Below, piece after piece: positions 49,240 through 61,287 of a stretch of DNA of 64,000 nt. Source of the DNA: Ilex aquifolium (Eukaryota > Streptophyta > Magnoliopsida > Aquifoliales > Aquifoliaceae). Where the stretch lies: assembly GCA_951799425.1 (NCBI GenBank), contig OX637405.1, positions 25,337,635-25,401,634 of the forward strand, read 5' to 3'. How positions within the stretch are numbered: the stretch's first letter is position 1; every line of letters starts with the position of its first letter. Below the pieces are notes generated by a model. It did not search any database, was not told the origin of the DNA, and saw nothing but the letters and a program-made list of their open reading frames with translations. A program made the position numbers and the translations under genes.

Positions 49240-51060
49240 AACATGGTGTGTACAAATACGTATTCATTTGCTGGATTGTTCGGACAATGTGCGAAGGGGT
49301 ACTGCAACGAAGACGATATCCATCAAGACAACAAGCGGGATGCAACCATTGGCAAGACAGTTGAGTTCGGAAAGAGAATACCTTGATTTTTCTTGAATTA
49401 GTAGTAATTGCGTCGCATATATGTAAAGGATATAGTTTAGTTGTAGAAACAATTGGATGATTGTTCATTGTATTCAATTTGTCGTAAATGAAGTGGCATA
49501 ATTGTTACACAAAAGTGGTATAAATTGTTAGACAAAAATGATATGCAGTTAATCGTGTTTTTCAATTTTTAGTATTTTAGTGATATTTGGGACCATTTGA
49601 ATTAAATAGATAAGGTGACAAATAAAAAATAAAAAATAAAAAAAATTAAATAGGTAAGCCAACGATCGATCCTCAACATGACGGATCAATCACAGAGCGA
49701 CGTTACCAATTGGATTAAACTGGTGTGGTTTTTGATTGATCCTAAAAATTACTAATTAATCACAGAGGTACTAGACAATTTGAATTAAACAGATTTAAGT
49801 TTGTGATCGATTCGAAATATGAAGGATCGATAACAAAGCCACTAGAACAATTGGATTAAGGTTCATGATCGATTGATCCCAGAGCCACTGGACTAGTTGG
49901 ATTAAACGGTTCATGATCGACCCTAAACATAAAAGATCTATCACAGAGGTCCTGGACTTTAATCTGAAAGGGATTTTACGATCGATCTATAATTGGTCAT
50001 AAACTAACTTGAGTTATGATTTTTTGCTATTTAATGTGTGTTACTCGTATCTTAGCACAATTAAGGAACTATCCATAAAACTCAGAGGGTTTGAGATGAA
50101 AATGCACTGCATAAAAGATTAACCATAACTTAAGCACCAACTTGGGGAAAGATTGTACAACTCCCCAATTTACCAACAATGTTCCACTAACATCCAACCC
50201 AATAGAAGGGGCGGATTTACACTAGGGGCACAATCCTCAAACTTTTGGGTTCATTTGAAATTTTTTAAAATTTGCCCCACTCAAAAAATTATCTAATTTT
50301 TTTAGCTCTAAATAACATTATTCTTTATATTTTAGTGAATAAGTGAGATTCTTTTGACTTAAAAAATTATATATAAGTTTCTTTCATACAATTTAATGTC
50401 ATCGTTTTCTTTTTAATCCCTATAGTATGCGCATGTGTCTCAAATATGAATTAAAATTGAAATTGAAATTTGAAATTCTAATTTTAAAGTTCTAGTTTAA
50501 ACTTGTAAAGCCTAAAATCCAACCAAAATATCGGCGAATTAATATGTTTGCAATATAATTATATAGTCTTGATTTTAATTTATCAATGAGTCAGAGATTG
50601 TCCCCACTAAATAAAAATCGTTGCTCCACTTCTGCCCAAGGGTGTTACATTCAAGAAATAGGTTTACAATTATGTCCAACAATAAATATCCCGACCCATT
50701 CTACAAAATATCATTTACATGTGAAATTCACATTCACTTTTACATTTACCACATTCACCTTTACATTTGTCATATTCACCTTTAGCATGTCTCGAGTTAA
50801 TGTCTAAACCTGTCAATGTGTTTACAACTGAAAACTATGTGACTCAAACTATAACTATGCTCAAACAACACAAATGGAAACAGTTGACAGTTCAGTTTGG
50901 CCTGTTGAGTCCATGCAATTAGATCACCTGAAATGCCTTGAAGTTGGCCTTCCATATTGGGTTGACCTTTGAAGTATTAGGCACGAGGTGTTTGTACTAA
51001 ATCCATTGGCAACATATATGTTAATCTGGTTGGTTTTAGCATCTGCATTGAAACGGAAGT
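49240..51060. other. AT-rich region with a GATCGAT-containing repeat and a possible hAT fragment
   Basis: 49650-49985 has six or so loose copies of a ~60-base unit (GATCGATCCTNAACAT, ATCACAGAGNNACT, GGATTAAAC). 50203-50640 begins GGGGCGGATTTACACTAGGG and ends GTTGCTCCACTTCTGCCC, a likely decayed hAT-type element. A CATTCACNTTTACATTT run lies at 50720-50780. No gene is supported. Confidence 0.4.
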
Positions 51061-51062
51061 CC

Positions 51063-51580
51063 GATGCTCCGTTTAGTATGAAGAATAGAAAATAAGAGGG
51101 ATAAAAAGTAGGAGAGATACACTTTTTATCATTTAAAGAAGAAAAATAGAAATGATACACTTTCCTTCATTTGTGTTTGGTAGGATGGATGAAAAATAAA
51201 AATAATTAATTTTTTTTTGTACTTGGTAAGATGGAAAAAATATATTTTTTTTCAATTTTTAATTTTTTATTAATTTTTTAAAAAAAAAGTATAAATAGAT
51301 ATTTTATCATTATATTTATATATAAAATTAATATATACATAATATATGTATATATCAAAAGATATATAGATAAATAAGATACATTTTAATACAAATAATT
51401 AATTTTTTATCCATTTTCCTTCCTATTTTAGAGGGATTGATTTTGGTGAGTCGAAAAGAAAACTCATTCATCTATTTTTTCCATTCTTCTTATTTTCCTT
51501 CTTTACCAAAAATAATATTTTATCTATCCTTCAAATTTTTCATTCTTCTATTTTTTCATCATACCAAACGGAACACACTA
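51063..51580. mobile_element. Probable MITE with CCGTTTGGTATGA ends
   Basis: The left end GCTCCGTTTAGTATGAAG and the complement of the right end GTTCCGTTTGGTATGATG form inverted repeats about 25 bases long, both followed by ATAGAA-like runs. Internal TTTTTAT-rich sequence, no coding. The target duplication is unclear because the right end is doubled (ACTACCAAACGGAACAC follows). The PIF/Harbinger or hAT group cannot be decided. Confidence 0.5.
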
Positions 51581-51747
51581 CCAAACGGAACACACGAGTG
51601 ACGACGGTTGAGAACCCACTCATGGTTACATGTATCAAGCTACATCAATATTGAAGGTCCATGATCCATCTTTGATGAGATGGCAAATCAGTTTTTAATT
51701 GCTTGGGATGGATAGATTTTGACAAGTCTTCCTAATATTACTTTTAA

Positions 51748-52321
51748 GGCTAATTATCATTCACACTCCCTCTAAATAGACATAACTTCAATGAAATCTC
51801 CTCTATTATCAAAAACATCACTCACACTCCTTCTAATTTATATTTAAACATCACTCACACCCTCTATTGTTAAACCATCGTTTCTAAAAAAAAAAAAAAA
51901 AAAAAACTCATCTAAAAATACCAAAATTACCCCTACATAAAACCAAAACAATCTTTCCACATAAAATTTAATTAAAATTCAAGCTAATTAAAATTTATTT
52001 TTCTACATAATAAAATTTAAACTAATTAAAATTCAATTTATAATTTTAATACGTAAAAAATAATTTTTAATTGAATCAAATTTTAATACGTAAAAAAAAA
52101 TTCTAATTAACTCAAATCAAATTATAATCAGCCTAAATTTTAATACATAAAAAATTTAGAAATCAGATGAAGTCTCATTAAATATATGTCTATTTAGAAG
52201 GGATTGATGAAATTTTTGCTAAAATATATCTTGAACAATTTAATAAAATTATATTCTAGTTAATGTCATTAATCTGACAGGAGACCTCATTATTTAGAAG
52301 AGGTGTCAATGATAATTACCC
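51748..52321. mobile_element. MULE-type MITE (574 bp)
   Basis: Inverted ends GGCTAATTATCATTCACAC and the complement of GGGTAATTATCATTGACAC, with a perfect 9-bp target duplication TACTTTTAA (51739-51747 and 52322-52330). Internal AT-rich sequence with an A-run near 51886-51906. No coding. Confidence 0.88.
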
Positions 52322-52330
52322 TACTTTTAA

Positions 52331-52925
52331 CAACAAAAGTACCATTATCACAGTTACAAAGATGAAACGATGAAATTTTGGGTGACAGATCACTCTATAA
52401 GAATTGGATTAGGTTGGCAAAAGTCTCGTGTACAGAGCTTCTTATTGAATATATCGAGGGAACATGAGGAAAATAGAAGGTATATGACAGTTTTGAAGCA
52501 GAAAATTTCAGATCTTCTCTTGCCTTTTCTTTTTTCAATTTACTGGTACAATAACAATAAATTGAAGCAGTACATTTCTATTTGGATCTTAGATACATGG
52601 GCACTCGTCTATTACGTTGGATCTGACGAAGCCATAGGTCAGTGATTCCGAGATAATGTGAGGAGAACATCCAATTTGAGTATTTCCCCCCAAGCTTTCT
52701 CACCTCTATTGCAAGTAAGTGCTGCAAGCTTCACTAGACTTGAGTGATATTTCAAATCAAATGAACACAATATAGACCTCAACGAACTAGAAGAAAAAAG
52801 AGACAAAGTTGCATGAGCTACCGACTAGATGTCTTCTCAAACTACAAATGCTAATGGTGTCGTAACTTATAACAATCCAGAAGCAGATATAAAGCTTACC
52901 CAAGATACAACTAGAATTAATGAGA
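52331..52925. other. 3' flank of POP4
   Basis: This probably includes the POP4 3' untranslated region on the minus strand. A 91-codon plus-strand frame at 52370-52645 has no recognised domain and lies antisense to the transcript end, so I do not call it. Confidence 0.4.
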
Positions 52926-55900
52926 TTATGGGACCACAGTTCTGGATGTAAGTTTATCTCCATGGAATGTAATCTTCCAGCAATCTACTTGGAGTATAAA
53001 CACAGAATCCTTTTTTGGCACAACTGTAATAGGTTAAATAACAAACATGATTAGATAAACAATCCTTAGGACTTGCCAACAAGAGAGAGGGAGATCCAAC
53101 AAAAAGTTGAACAATCATCTATGCATACAATCCAAGATGCACTAATACTGCTAGAAGGCCTCAAGGTCATGTGTATTAAAGTGAGATCATTTAGAATAGA
53201 GAGCAGAACCCGAGCCAAATAAAAAAATAGTAAAAAAAATATCCACAATAAAGTTGCAAATATTATTGACAAGTTAGATATAACAACAGTACTAGGGCAT
53301 ATTTAGCATTATATGCCTTGCAAAACATTTGGAAGAATTAGACAGCAAAAACTGAACAATCAATGTAATATGATTTTGAACTGGTAATTGTATTACCTCG
53401 AAATTTGTTATCTTGTGTAATTATACCAAATGTCTTGGCAGTTTCACGAATCATGATACCACTCACTCCGATGAAGGCAGCTATTTTTGACTGAGCAACT
53501 GCCAGCAATTAGACAATAACTAAATCAACATATGTTAAAGTACAAGAGTTTTGTGTGTATGCCTGAAAAGGAAGTTGATTCATATTCTTCTTAATACCCA
53601 TAAAGAACATCCTATTAGACATCAATACAAACTTACACAAAAATGCAATATCTAATAAAAGTTTAAAGGGGCCTTGCAGTAAAGATCATACTGGTCTATG
53701 CCATCTACTCAATATTTTTCATTTGTGCAGGCTTTTTGACTTGTGGCCACTGGAAAATTCCTTATTCATCAATCGTGGGTACATTCATAGTTCACCAGGA
53801 GGCCTTTTCTAATAGAACTTGCTTTCATTACACCACTAGCACACTCATTTCTTCTTCAGCAAGATCTTAGTCACAAATCACAATGTATTTTATGATGCTA
53901 TCCTTAATACTACTTCAAGGTGTCAGGCCAAAGCTCGTGGGTCCCCCAATGAAGGAGAAAATATTCAATGCAACAGTGATACCACGTTAGCATTGCCACA
54001 TGGTATCACCATCCAATACTAAAAAACCAAATAGTCAAGGTAAACCACATGTGGGTAGTTATTGTCTTACATGGAGAGAGGGTCGATAGTTATTGTATTA
54101 CATGGATTGGTAGTTATTGTCTTACATGGAGAGAGGGTTGATAGTTATTGTATTACATGGATGGGTAGTTATTGATTTTGTGTAAGGTCCACTAATTTAT
54201 TTGTTAACATATTATTGGATGGTGATATCACGTGACAATGCTAACGTGGTATCACTGTTAAACTGAATATTTACTCCCAATGAGGGACCTGACCACAACT
54301 CATGTATGTAAGCTAGCTTGAGAAACCCATAGTAGTCTAATTTAGAGAGGGGATGGGAAGTTGGGGCAAAGAAACTCAAGCACTAACAGCCCCGTAACAT
54401 TTCAAATACAACCAATCTCGGAAGTTTCCAAAGATTAAAAACAAAAATGAAAGCAATCTAATGCTATGGGGAAAAATTTATTGAATTGTCTACCTAAAAT
54501 AAGTGCACCATGCAGGTCTGCACTAAGAAGACATTGTGCTAGCTGATTTGTCCTGCAAGATAAAGTGCAAGTATGCTAAGAACATCTGCATAACTGCAAG
54601 ATAATCAGGAATGTCAAGAAGAAATATATCTCACCCAACATTTTTCAGAAGTTTGGCAATGTAGTCTGTCCACATTTCATGCATTGGCTTGAAAATTTCA
54701 TATCTGTATCCAAAACCAAAGCAAGAATTTGAAGAACAAACAGGTTAAAAAGAAAGCCGTAAACAAAGATAAAAAAAATTGTGCAAGGAAGTGATTCTTC
54801 AATGTACATCACCAGATCTGCATCCACCAAATAAATGCATTTTGAAAAGTTTAATTTGTAATTATTTACTAGGAGGACCGCACCACAGCTATTAACATGA
54901 CATGCAGAGACATTATGTAGAGTATTGGCTAGCACCGTGCTGATCAATAATACACCAAAACATTAATAAATAATATAAGATGGATGGGCGCAGAAAATGA
55001 GTAAACAGTCCATGGACTAAGATTCTCGCAACAAAGAGCTATCAGCTATGTGATACCAGCATAAGAATGAAATTACCAGACAATTAAAATAATTGGAAAT
55101 CAGCAAGTATAATCGGAGGAAGAAGACTACAAGTGCAATAATATGTCAGTAGAGAAGCATAAGACTCACTTATGGAGCTCCTGAGACAAATTAAATGATC
55201 CACATTTTTTATGTTGCTTCATGGACATGTGCTTTTTAGATCGTCTTGATAGGCTCCGTAAAGCCCTGCTATGGGAACCAGCAGATGCATTACTTTTTTG
55301 TACAAAATTATCAAGAAGGATATAATTGTCGATTTTCATGCTTCTTGATCCCTGCATGTATTTCTTGGCTGAGTCACCCTTTTGGAGAAGGTCATGCAAA
55401 ATCTGATCAACTACAGTTCCTCGTCTATTAGAAATCTGCAAGATGCAAAGAGAGATGGTACACATTAAACTTTTTGTAAAATCATGTATCTCACTGATTG
55501 AAGCAACTTTGAGTCAAATATAGGTTAAGACAGAAAGATTACCTTGGCATTGGTAGTCAACAGATTCTCATGCACAGGATGAGAGAGTTGAGAATATGTT
55601 GGATCATTTACTTGCACATCTGCATGTTACGATAGACCATTGCCTTCTTGTTACTAAAAGATTTGCAAATACACATGATCAAATATATCTATGTCCACAT
55701 TTATGAGAAAACCAAACACATGGCACAGAGAAAAAATTAAACCAGACCTTGTGTAGTAGTATGACCCGAAAAAGAAATATTTCCTACAATGAGACATACC
55801 AATGAGGAGAATGCAGAAAATCAATAACTGATGCAAAACATAAAAATCCTACCTCAACATTGAATTACAACAAATAACAGGTAAATATAGAGACCAAAAA

Positions 55901-56766
55901 TTTACAACTTGTGGGCAGAGGAATGAACAGGCTAATATTCCGGTAGTTCCTCACTCAATACCCCCCACAAACAGCCTCTGTACAAAGAGCCTCCTTGATC
56001 ACGAGAATCAAACTCCTTGTTTAATCCTCTCATTTAGAATTCATGCCAAACCTTTACAATGTACTACAAGTCTACAATGGTTTTGGAAACTACCAATAAA
56101 GGGCGCCTTAGACACTATTATACCGTACGAAATACCTTGGATAAATTGCACCCAAATCAAATTCAATCCAACAAGTGACTCAGCACCAGAAATAAAAAAC
56201 AAAATTAATGACCTTTCATCAACAGTTCCCCCCATCCGGCAGGTCAAGATTACATTTTTTTCAACGGTATCAAAAGTGAAATCACTTATTTTAGATAAGC
56301 AAAACAACGCAAATAGAGCTATATCCCCAATCAATGGCCGCCTATTAAAAAATTCCCCATTAAATAAACATATCATCTCCTAGATTTCCACTAACCAACA
56401 GTTAAAAAGCAAAAATCATCCTTTCACACATTCAAAAACAAAAAATTCAAAATCAGAATCTCAGATTACAAGTTGTTCACCCACACATACAGCTAGATAG
56501 ATTGCAACACCCAAAAGCAGAGGCAGCGTTCATACAAGTGTGAAAATCGAACCTTTTTTTGACAAGGGATTCGACGAGTGTTGGGTGACAGATGCATCAA
56601 TTGACGAAGAATTGGTGTTAAGAGCAACTTTGTTTATTTCTTCACCAGGTCTCTTCTTGCTCTTCTTTTGTTGTAGACGAAGCTCGGCTTCAGCTAGGGC
56701 AAACCTTCGCTCTAATGCCTCCATTGTTCGTTTCTTCTGGTCTTGATGAGCTGCGTCAGTCGCCAT
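52926..56766 (-). CDS. POP4: RNase P/MRP protein subunit POP4 (Rpp29), eight coding exons
   Basis: Minus-strand exons: 56766-56553, 55783-55748, 55619-55543, 55435-55170, 54703-54635, 54552-54494, 53498-53397, 53023-52926; 921 bases, 306 residues, TAA. All phases close. It starts MATDAAHQDQKKRTMEALER (basic coiled N-terminus), has LSHPVHENLL, DSAKKYMQGSRSMKIDNYIL and a basic SRRSKKHMSMKQHKKCG. The C-terminal Rpp29 Sm-like fold follows: LAQCLLSADLHGALIL, KIAAFIGVSGIMIRETAKTF, GIITQDNKFRVVPKKDSVF, ILQVDCWKITFHGDKLTSR. POP4 binds the RNA of RNase P/MRP and acts in tRNA 5' processing and pre-rRNA cleavage in nucleus and nucleolus. Oddities: exon 2 is only 36 bases, and exon 1 ends at a poor donor (GTTCGA) chosen because it alone keeps the KKGNISFSGH junction in frame. 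Intron 6 holds a MITE. It looks functional. Confidence 0.95.
53959..54271. mobile_element. MITE in POP4 intron 6 (about 310 bp)
   Basis: The ends share GTGATACCACGTTAGCATTG in inverted orientation, and a further ~20 bases inward (TATCACCATCCAATA). AATATTCA lies at both tips, so the inverted repeat is at least 45 bases. The middle contains a 56-base tandem duplication (GTAGTTATTGTCTTACATGG, from about 54054). The target duplication is not clear. Non-coding, in the intron between exons 6 and 7. Confidence 0.8.
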
Positions 56767-56930
56767 AGGAGAGAGAATAGAACTATTTCTGGCTTTGATT
56801 CAGAGAGGAGGTTTGAGTTTTTCTACCCTCTTCGCTCCCTCCCGAGAAACAACTAGGAGAGAACAGTGTCAAGGTCATTAGAATAATATGACACCGTTTC
56901 GTGTCACCGCTTGAAGACATGAATCGATGG
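56767..56930 (-). promoter_or_regulatory. POP4 leader and proximal promoter region
   Basis: GA/CT-rich sequence immediately upstream of the POP4 ATG. I see no clear TATA box, telo-box or site II motif here. At about 56930 a repeat-like CCGG-rich sequence begins, so the native promoter could be as short as 160 bases. Confidence 0.4.
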
Positions 56931-58690
56931 TTTTAAAATCCGGCCTGGTTAACGGCTTACTGGTCTAATCGATGATATAATTAAAAAATAAAAAATAATT
57001 ATAAATTGGCTAAAAATCAAAATAATTATGAAAAATAGCATCAAACTTGGAAAGTTAAATAGAGAAAAATCATGAAACATGGATCCAATGCATTCAATTT
57101 CTAATACAAGTTGTAAAGTTAAGTAGAGAAAAATACCTCAATTTAAGTTCAAGACTCTAAGTCTCCGACTATGCACTAATCCAAGTATAATCCATGTAAT
57201 TTGCACTCTTCTAAGTTCAAATTCAAATTGTAGTAAGCAAGACACATGAAAACATAATGAAACACATGAGCATAGCATAAGGACTCAAATAAACAAAACA
57301 CAAAACAAATTACCCAACCATTGCCTAGTTGTAATCCACTTGAAAATAAAAATATTACCACTATTATCAAATAACTAATCTACAACCCAATTATATGTAA
57401 TGAACAAGAATTCTCAAAATTATGCTCTTACCGCAATAAACAAGTCACAAGTTCATAATCTTTAACAAACATAAAACACACAAATAAAAAGTATAATACC
57501 ACAAACTCACAATTAATTAAACCCCACAACACACCAACTTGAAACTATAAAATAAGATACATAAGACAATAAACCCAACAACATCTCATTTCATAGCATC
57601 AAAGACCACCATCTATATAATAAAACCCATAACAACTTGAATTTTATCCCTTACATATTTTCCCTCTCAAAAATATCACATTACCCATTTTTATCACATG
57701 TCAATCATTTAATATTTGATTAATTTATAGTTTAACATAGTTTTTTTATTTTTGACATTATCCATACACAATAGTATACACATGTTGAGAAAATTGTCAA
57801 ATTATGTATTTTGAGAAAATTGTTAATATTTTTAAGAAAATAATGAGTGAAAATAAATTTTAAATGATGTAATCAAAGAAATGAAGGAAAAAAAAAATTA
57901 TTTAATATAGTGAGATCAATTTTTTGGACGAGTTATGAATAATATAACTATATTTTTTATATTGTTGGGATGTTGCTGATGCTAATCAACAATCTGCTCA
58001 AGCTTACAAACTACAAAACTCTTGCATCAACTTTCATAAATATACCCAATTTTCCCAATCTGCACAAGCTCAACCCGCAGGCATAAGCAAAATAAAAAAA
58101 TTGCCCTAATCGCTCAATTGATCAAACAATAGCATTATCATATATTCAAAGATTGACCAAAAAATCAAAGCTTCAATCAGTCAACTTATAAAATATAGCA
58201 TTATCAAAGATTCAATGTATAAAAATCAAAAATAAATATAGCAGAGAGAGAGAGAGAGAGTGAGTATGTACCTGAAGCAGCCACGATGGAGCTCTGAACC
58301 AGCCTTCTTCGATTGAGCTTGAGTCCCTTGTTTTCTCGCAGCGTGGAGAGAGACCGAGACTGAGAACAGAGAGATAGAGAGAGAAAGAGAGACTCAGGCT
58401 GAGAGGGCCGTCGACCGTTCGCAGCAAGGCAGAAGCGCAGAGCAGTGGGTGCCTCGCCTGGGGTGGGAAAGAAAACGATTTAGAGCAAAATGCCCAAAAG
58501 GGCCAAAGCAGCGTTTTTATAGTAATTCAATAAATCCGGCCGGTTTGTTTAAATCGTCCGGGTTGAACGGTTGAGAGGGTTTCCTCTGGTTTTGGTGCAC
58601 AAATGATCCAATAAGTGGACCGACCCGGTTTAGGCTCCGGTTCACTGGGGTAATTCCACCGGGCCGGGTCAAAATTTAAAACACTGCATG
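56931..58690. mobile_element. Possible TIR element carrying an orphan exon-like segment
   Basis: The left side (GGTTTTAAAATCCGGCCTGG) and the complement of the right side (GTGTTTTAAATTTTGACCCG, then GCCCGG) are inverted and similar in design, with CCGGTT-rich inner flanks on the right (58535-58670). Between them, 58265-58430 on the minus strand is GC-richer and exon-like, ending in a good donor (TTCAG, then GTACAT). The frame LSTLRENKGLKLNRRRLVQS precedes it. I cannot name it or find a second exon. Most of 57000-58200 is AT-rich and empty. Confidence 0.35.
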
Positions 58691-59411
58691 AAACGCTTGG
58701 ATCAGTGTTTGAAATATGACATTATAAAATATAGGTTTTTGTTAAGCGAATCTAATTTGTGAATAAATAGACTCGACACAACTACGATTAATAAACAAAT
58801 AAAGTAAGTGTGAAGTCAATAAAAAAAAATACACGATACAATTCGTTTATATATCGATTATACGTAATTTATAAATGAGACGATTTAATAAACGAATTGC
58901 ATATGAATAGAGCGTTTTTAACATGAATATACTAAAACCCGACATTAACCTGTCTCACCACATACACCAAAAAATCACTTATCAACTTTGCCCAAAAAAA
59001 CAATCACTGATCAATCCCGACCCCTTATGACCCGTGTAATTGTGTCAATGAGGACCCGTTTATTACAAGTGTAATCCGAACATCACGTTGTCACTTGTCG
59101 ACCAGAAAGCTTAATCCAAGAACTTGTAAACCTGTTATTCCACCACTGTAGAATTGTGTTTATTTTTTGTTGAACAGTTATGAATGTTTGAGTTAATTTA
59201 CGTGTAAATCGACTAATTTCTCCTTCGTCTGGTCAAAGGTAGACCATGACCTAATCCCAAATAGTTGTCAAGATCTGAACTCAAGACGTTTGAACTTACA
59301 GATCATCTCTATTACCACTTAAGTTACTCTTGGGATTAGAATTTGCGTATTTTACTATTTGTGTAAAGCAATTCAACAATCTCGACAAATCGAGTATAGG
59401 GGCCTCGGGCC

Positions 59412-59468
<57 letters not shown>

Positions 59469-61244
59469 ACTAAAAAGGGGTAGCAGAGCTTAACGTTCAA
59501 ATGAATCTAGTGTTAGCTTAGAATTTTCCTATGGATAACTATTTGCTTAGATCTCGACAAGAGGTGAGAGACATCAGAATCAGAATTAGAATGGATAGGG
59601 GCTGTAAATATTACCACTGTAAATGTTTCATTTTATGAAACGGCATGATTAATAAACGAATCGGATATATGTGAAACCAACTGAAAGAAATATATAACAC
59701 TGACTCGTTCATATACCGATTATACACGACAAAAAACTAAGGCCTAATACAAACCCGCCTCCCAGCACGACTGCCAAGACTAAGTGGGTTGAATTTTTAG
59801 TGTTTTCGTGTTATTGGCCCCATGAATAATAAAACGAATCAATTGTGTCAAATTCAAATAACACGGGTTTAATGTGAACACAATACGTTAATTTTTTGTG
59901 CTAATGAATTATGTCAATTTTTAAGTAAATATTAAAAATGTATCAATTCTCATCTCCATTTTCAAGTCTGGCAATTCCGGTCTATCAACATTAGATGTGC
60001 GGATTTTTTTGTCACTTTTCTCCAAAATCCTGTTTGAAGAACTTGATTTTCACGGGTTGGTTTGTGGTTACCAATCAATTTTTAAGAAGTTTTAACTTAA
60101 TACGTGTGCACATGCTTTCATACTACCGAAACTGCTATGTAAAGCACACACACACAAGGTGCCATTGAAATGTACTTTTCTATGTTTTTTGTTAAGAAGT
60201 TGATCATGGAATTCATCAAAAAAAGGATTATACTCTAGTATTGTCACCCTACTTGAGTTTCACTTAATAGACACGTGTCCACTAAAAAATATATGACTGG
60301 TGAAACCGGTGTATCCAAATTATTTATCTATTTTCACCCCAAAAAAATTATACCTTTATCAAAAAATTGTAATATAACCCCAAAAGTTATAACACAGTCC
60401 TAAAAGTTGTAACACCATCTAAAAAGTTGTAATGCCACCCAAACAATTCAGGGTCTCAAGGGAAAATTTTATATGAGACTCTATTAATATTTTGTCTATT
60501 AATATATATGATTTTTAATTATTATAATTTATTTTTTTATTTAAAAAATATATATTTTTTTATTTTTTTAGATACAAAATATTGATCAAGTTCTTATATT
60601 TAAGTTTTAATAATAAATCTTTTTTAATAGATAATATGGTTATTCATTCAATTTTAATTGATCATAAATAAGATATTATCAATTAAGTTTTGAACAAGCA
60701 ATTTAATGGGCCTATAAAATTTGGACTTAACCAAGTATAGAGTAATTTTGGACCAACAAAATTAGATATTGATTTGAATTCTTAAAATTTGGGTCCTAAA
60801 AATTTGAATAATATCTAAAAAAGTTTTTTGTGAGCCGGTACTTAATTTACCACTTAATTGTGGAAAAGTACTATGTACAAAATTTTGTATAGAAGTACTT
60901 TTTTCTTGGATGACAGAAATGCTCACAAGGTAACAATTATACGGCACAAAGAGTGGATAAGGAAACTACCATAAATCATGCAACAATCCCATTAAATTTG
61001 ACAACTGGTATATCCCTCAAAATACGGGATTTCAATTTTCAATCAAAAAAAACAAAAATATTAAAGCACCATTAAAGACCGATCTTCTTTTTGTTCCGAT
61101 TCAAATTTTCGATAATGTGATATTACAGTGATACATGACTGTTTAACACCTACATTAACACTTTAATCACTGACAAAAAAGTTGTGAAATTACATTCACT
61201 GATTCATACACAATCTAAATAGCATACATCACAAATGTGACATC

Positions 61245-61287
<43 letters not shown>

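Noticed and set aside
52370-52645. 91-codon plus-strand frame beside POP4
   Set aside because: No domain, no promoter or splice support, and it is antisense to the POP4 transcript end.
57612-57660. Helitron-like 5' end TCTATATAATAAAACCC
   Set aside because: No hairpin plus CTAG end was found downstream in a plausible range, so it may be only a remnant or chance.
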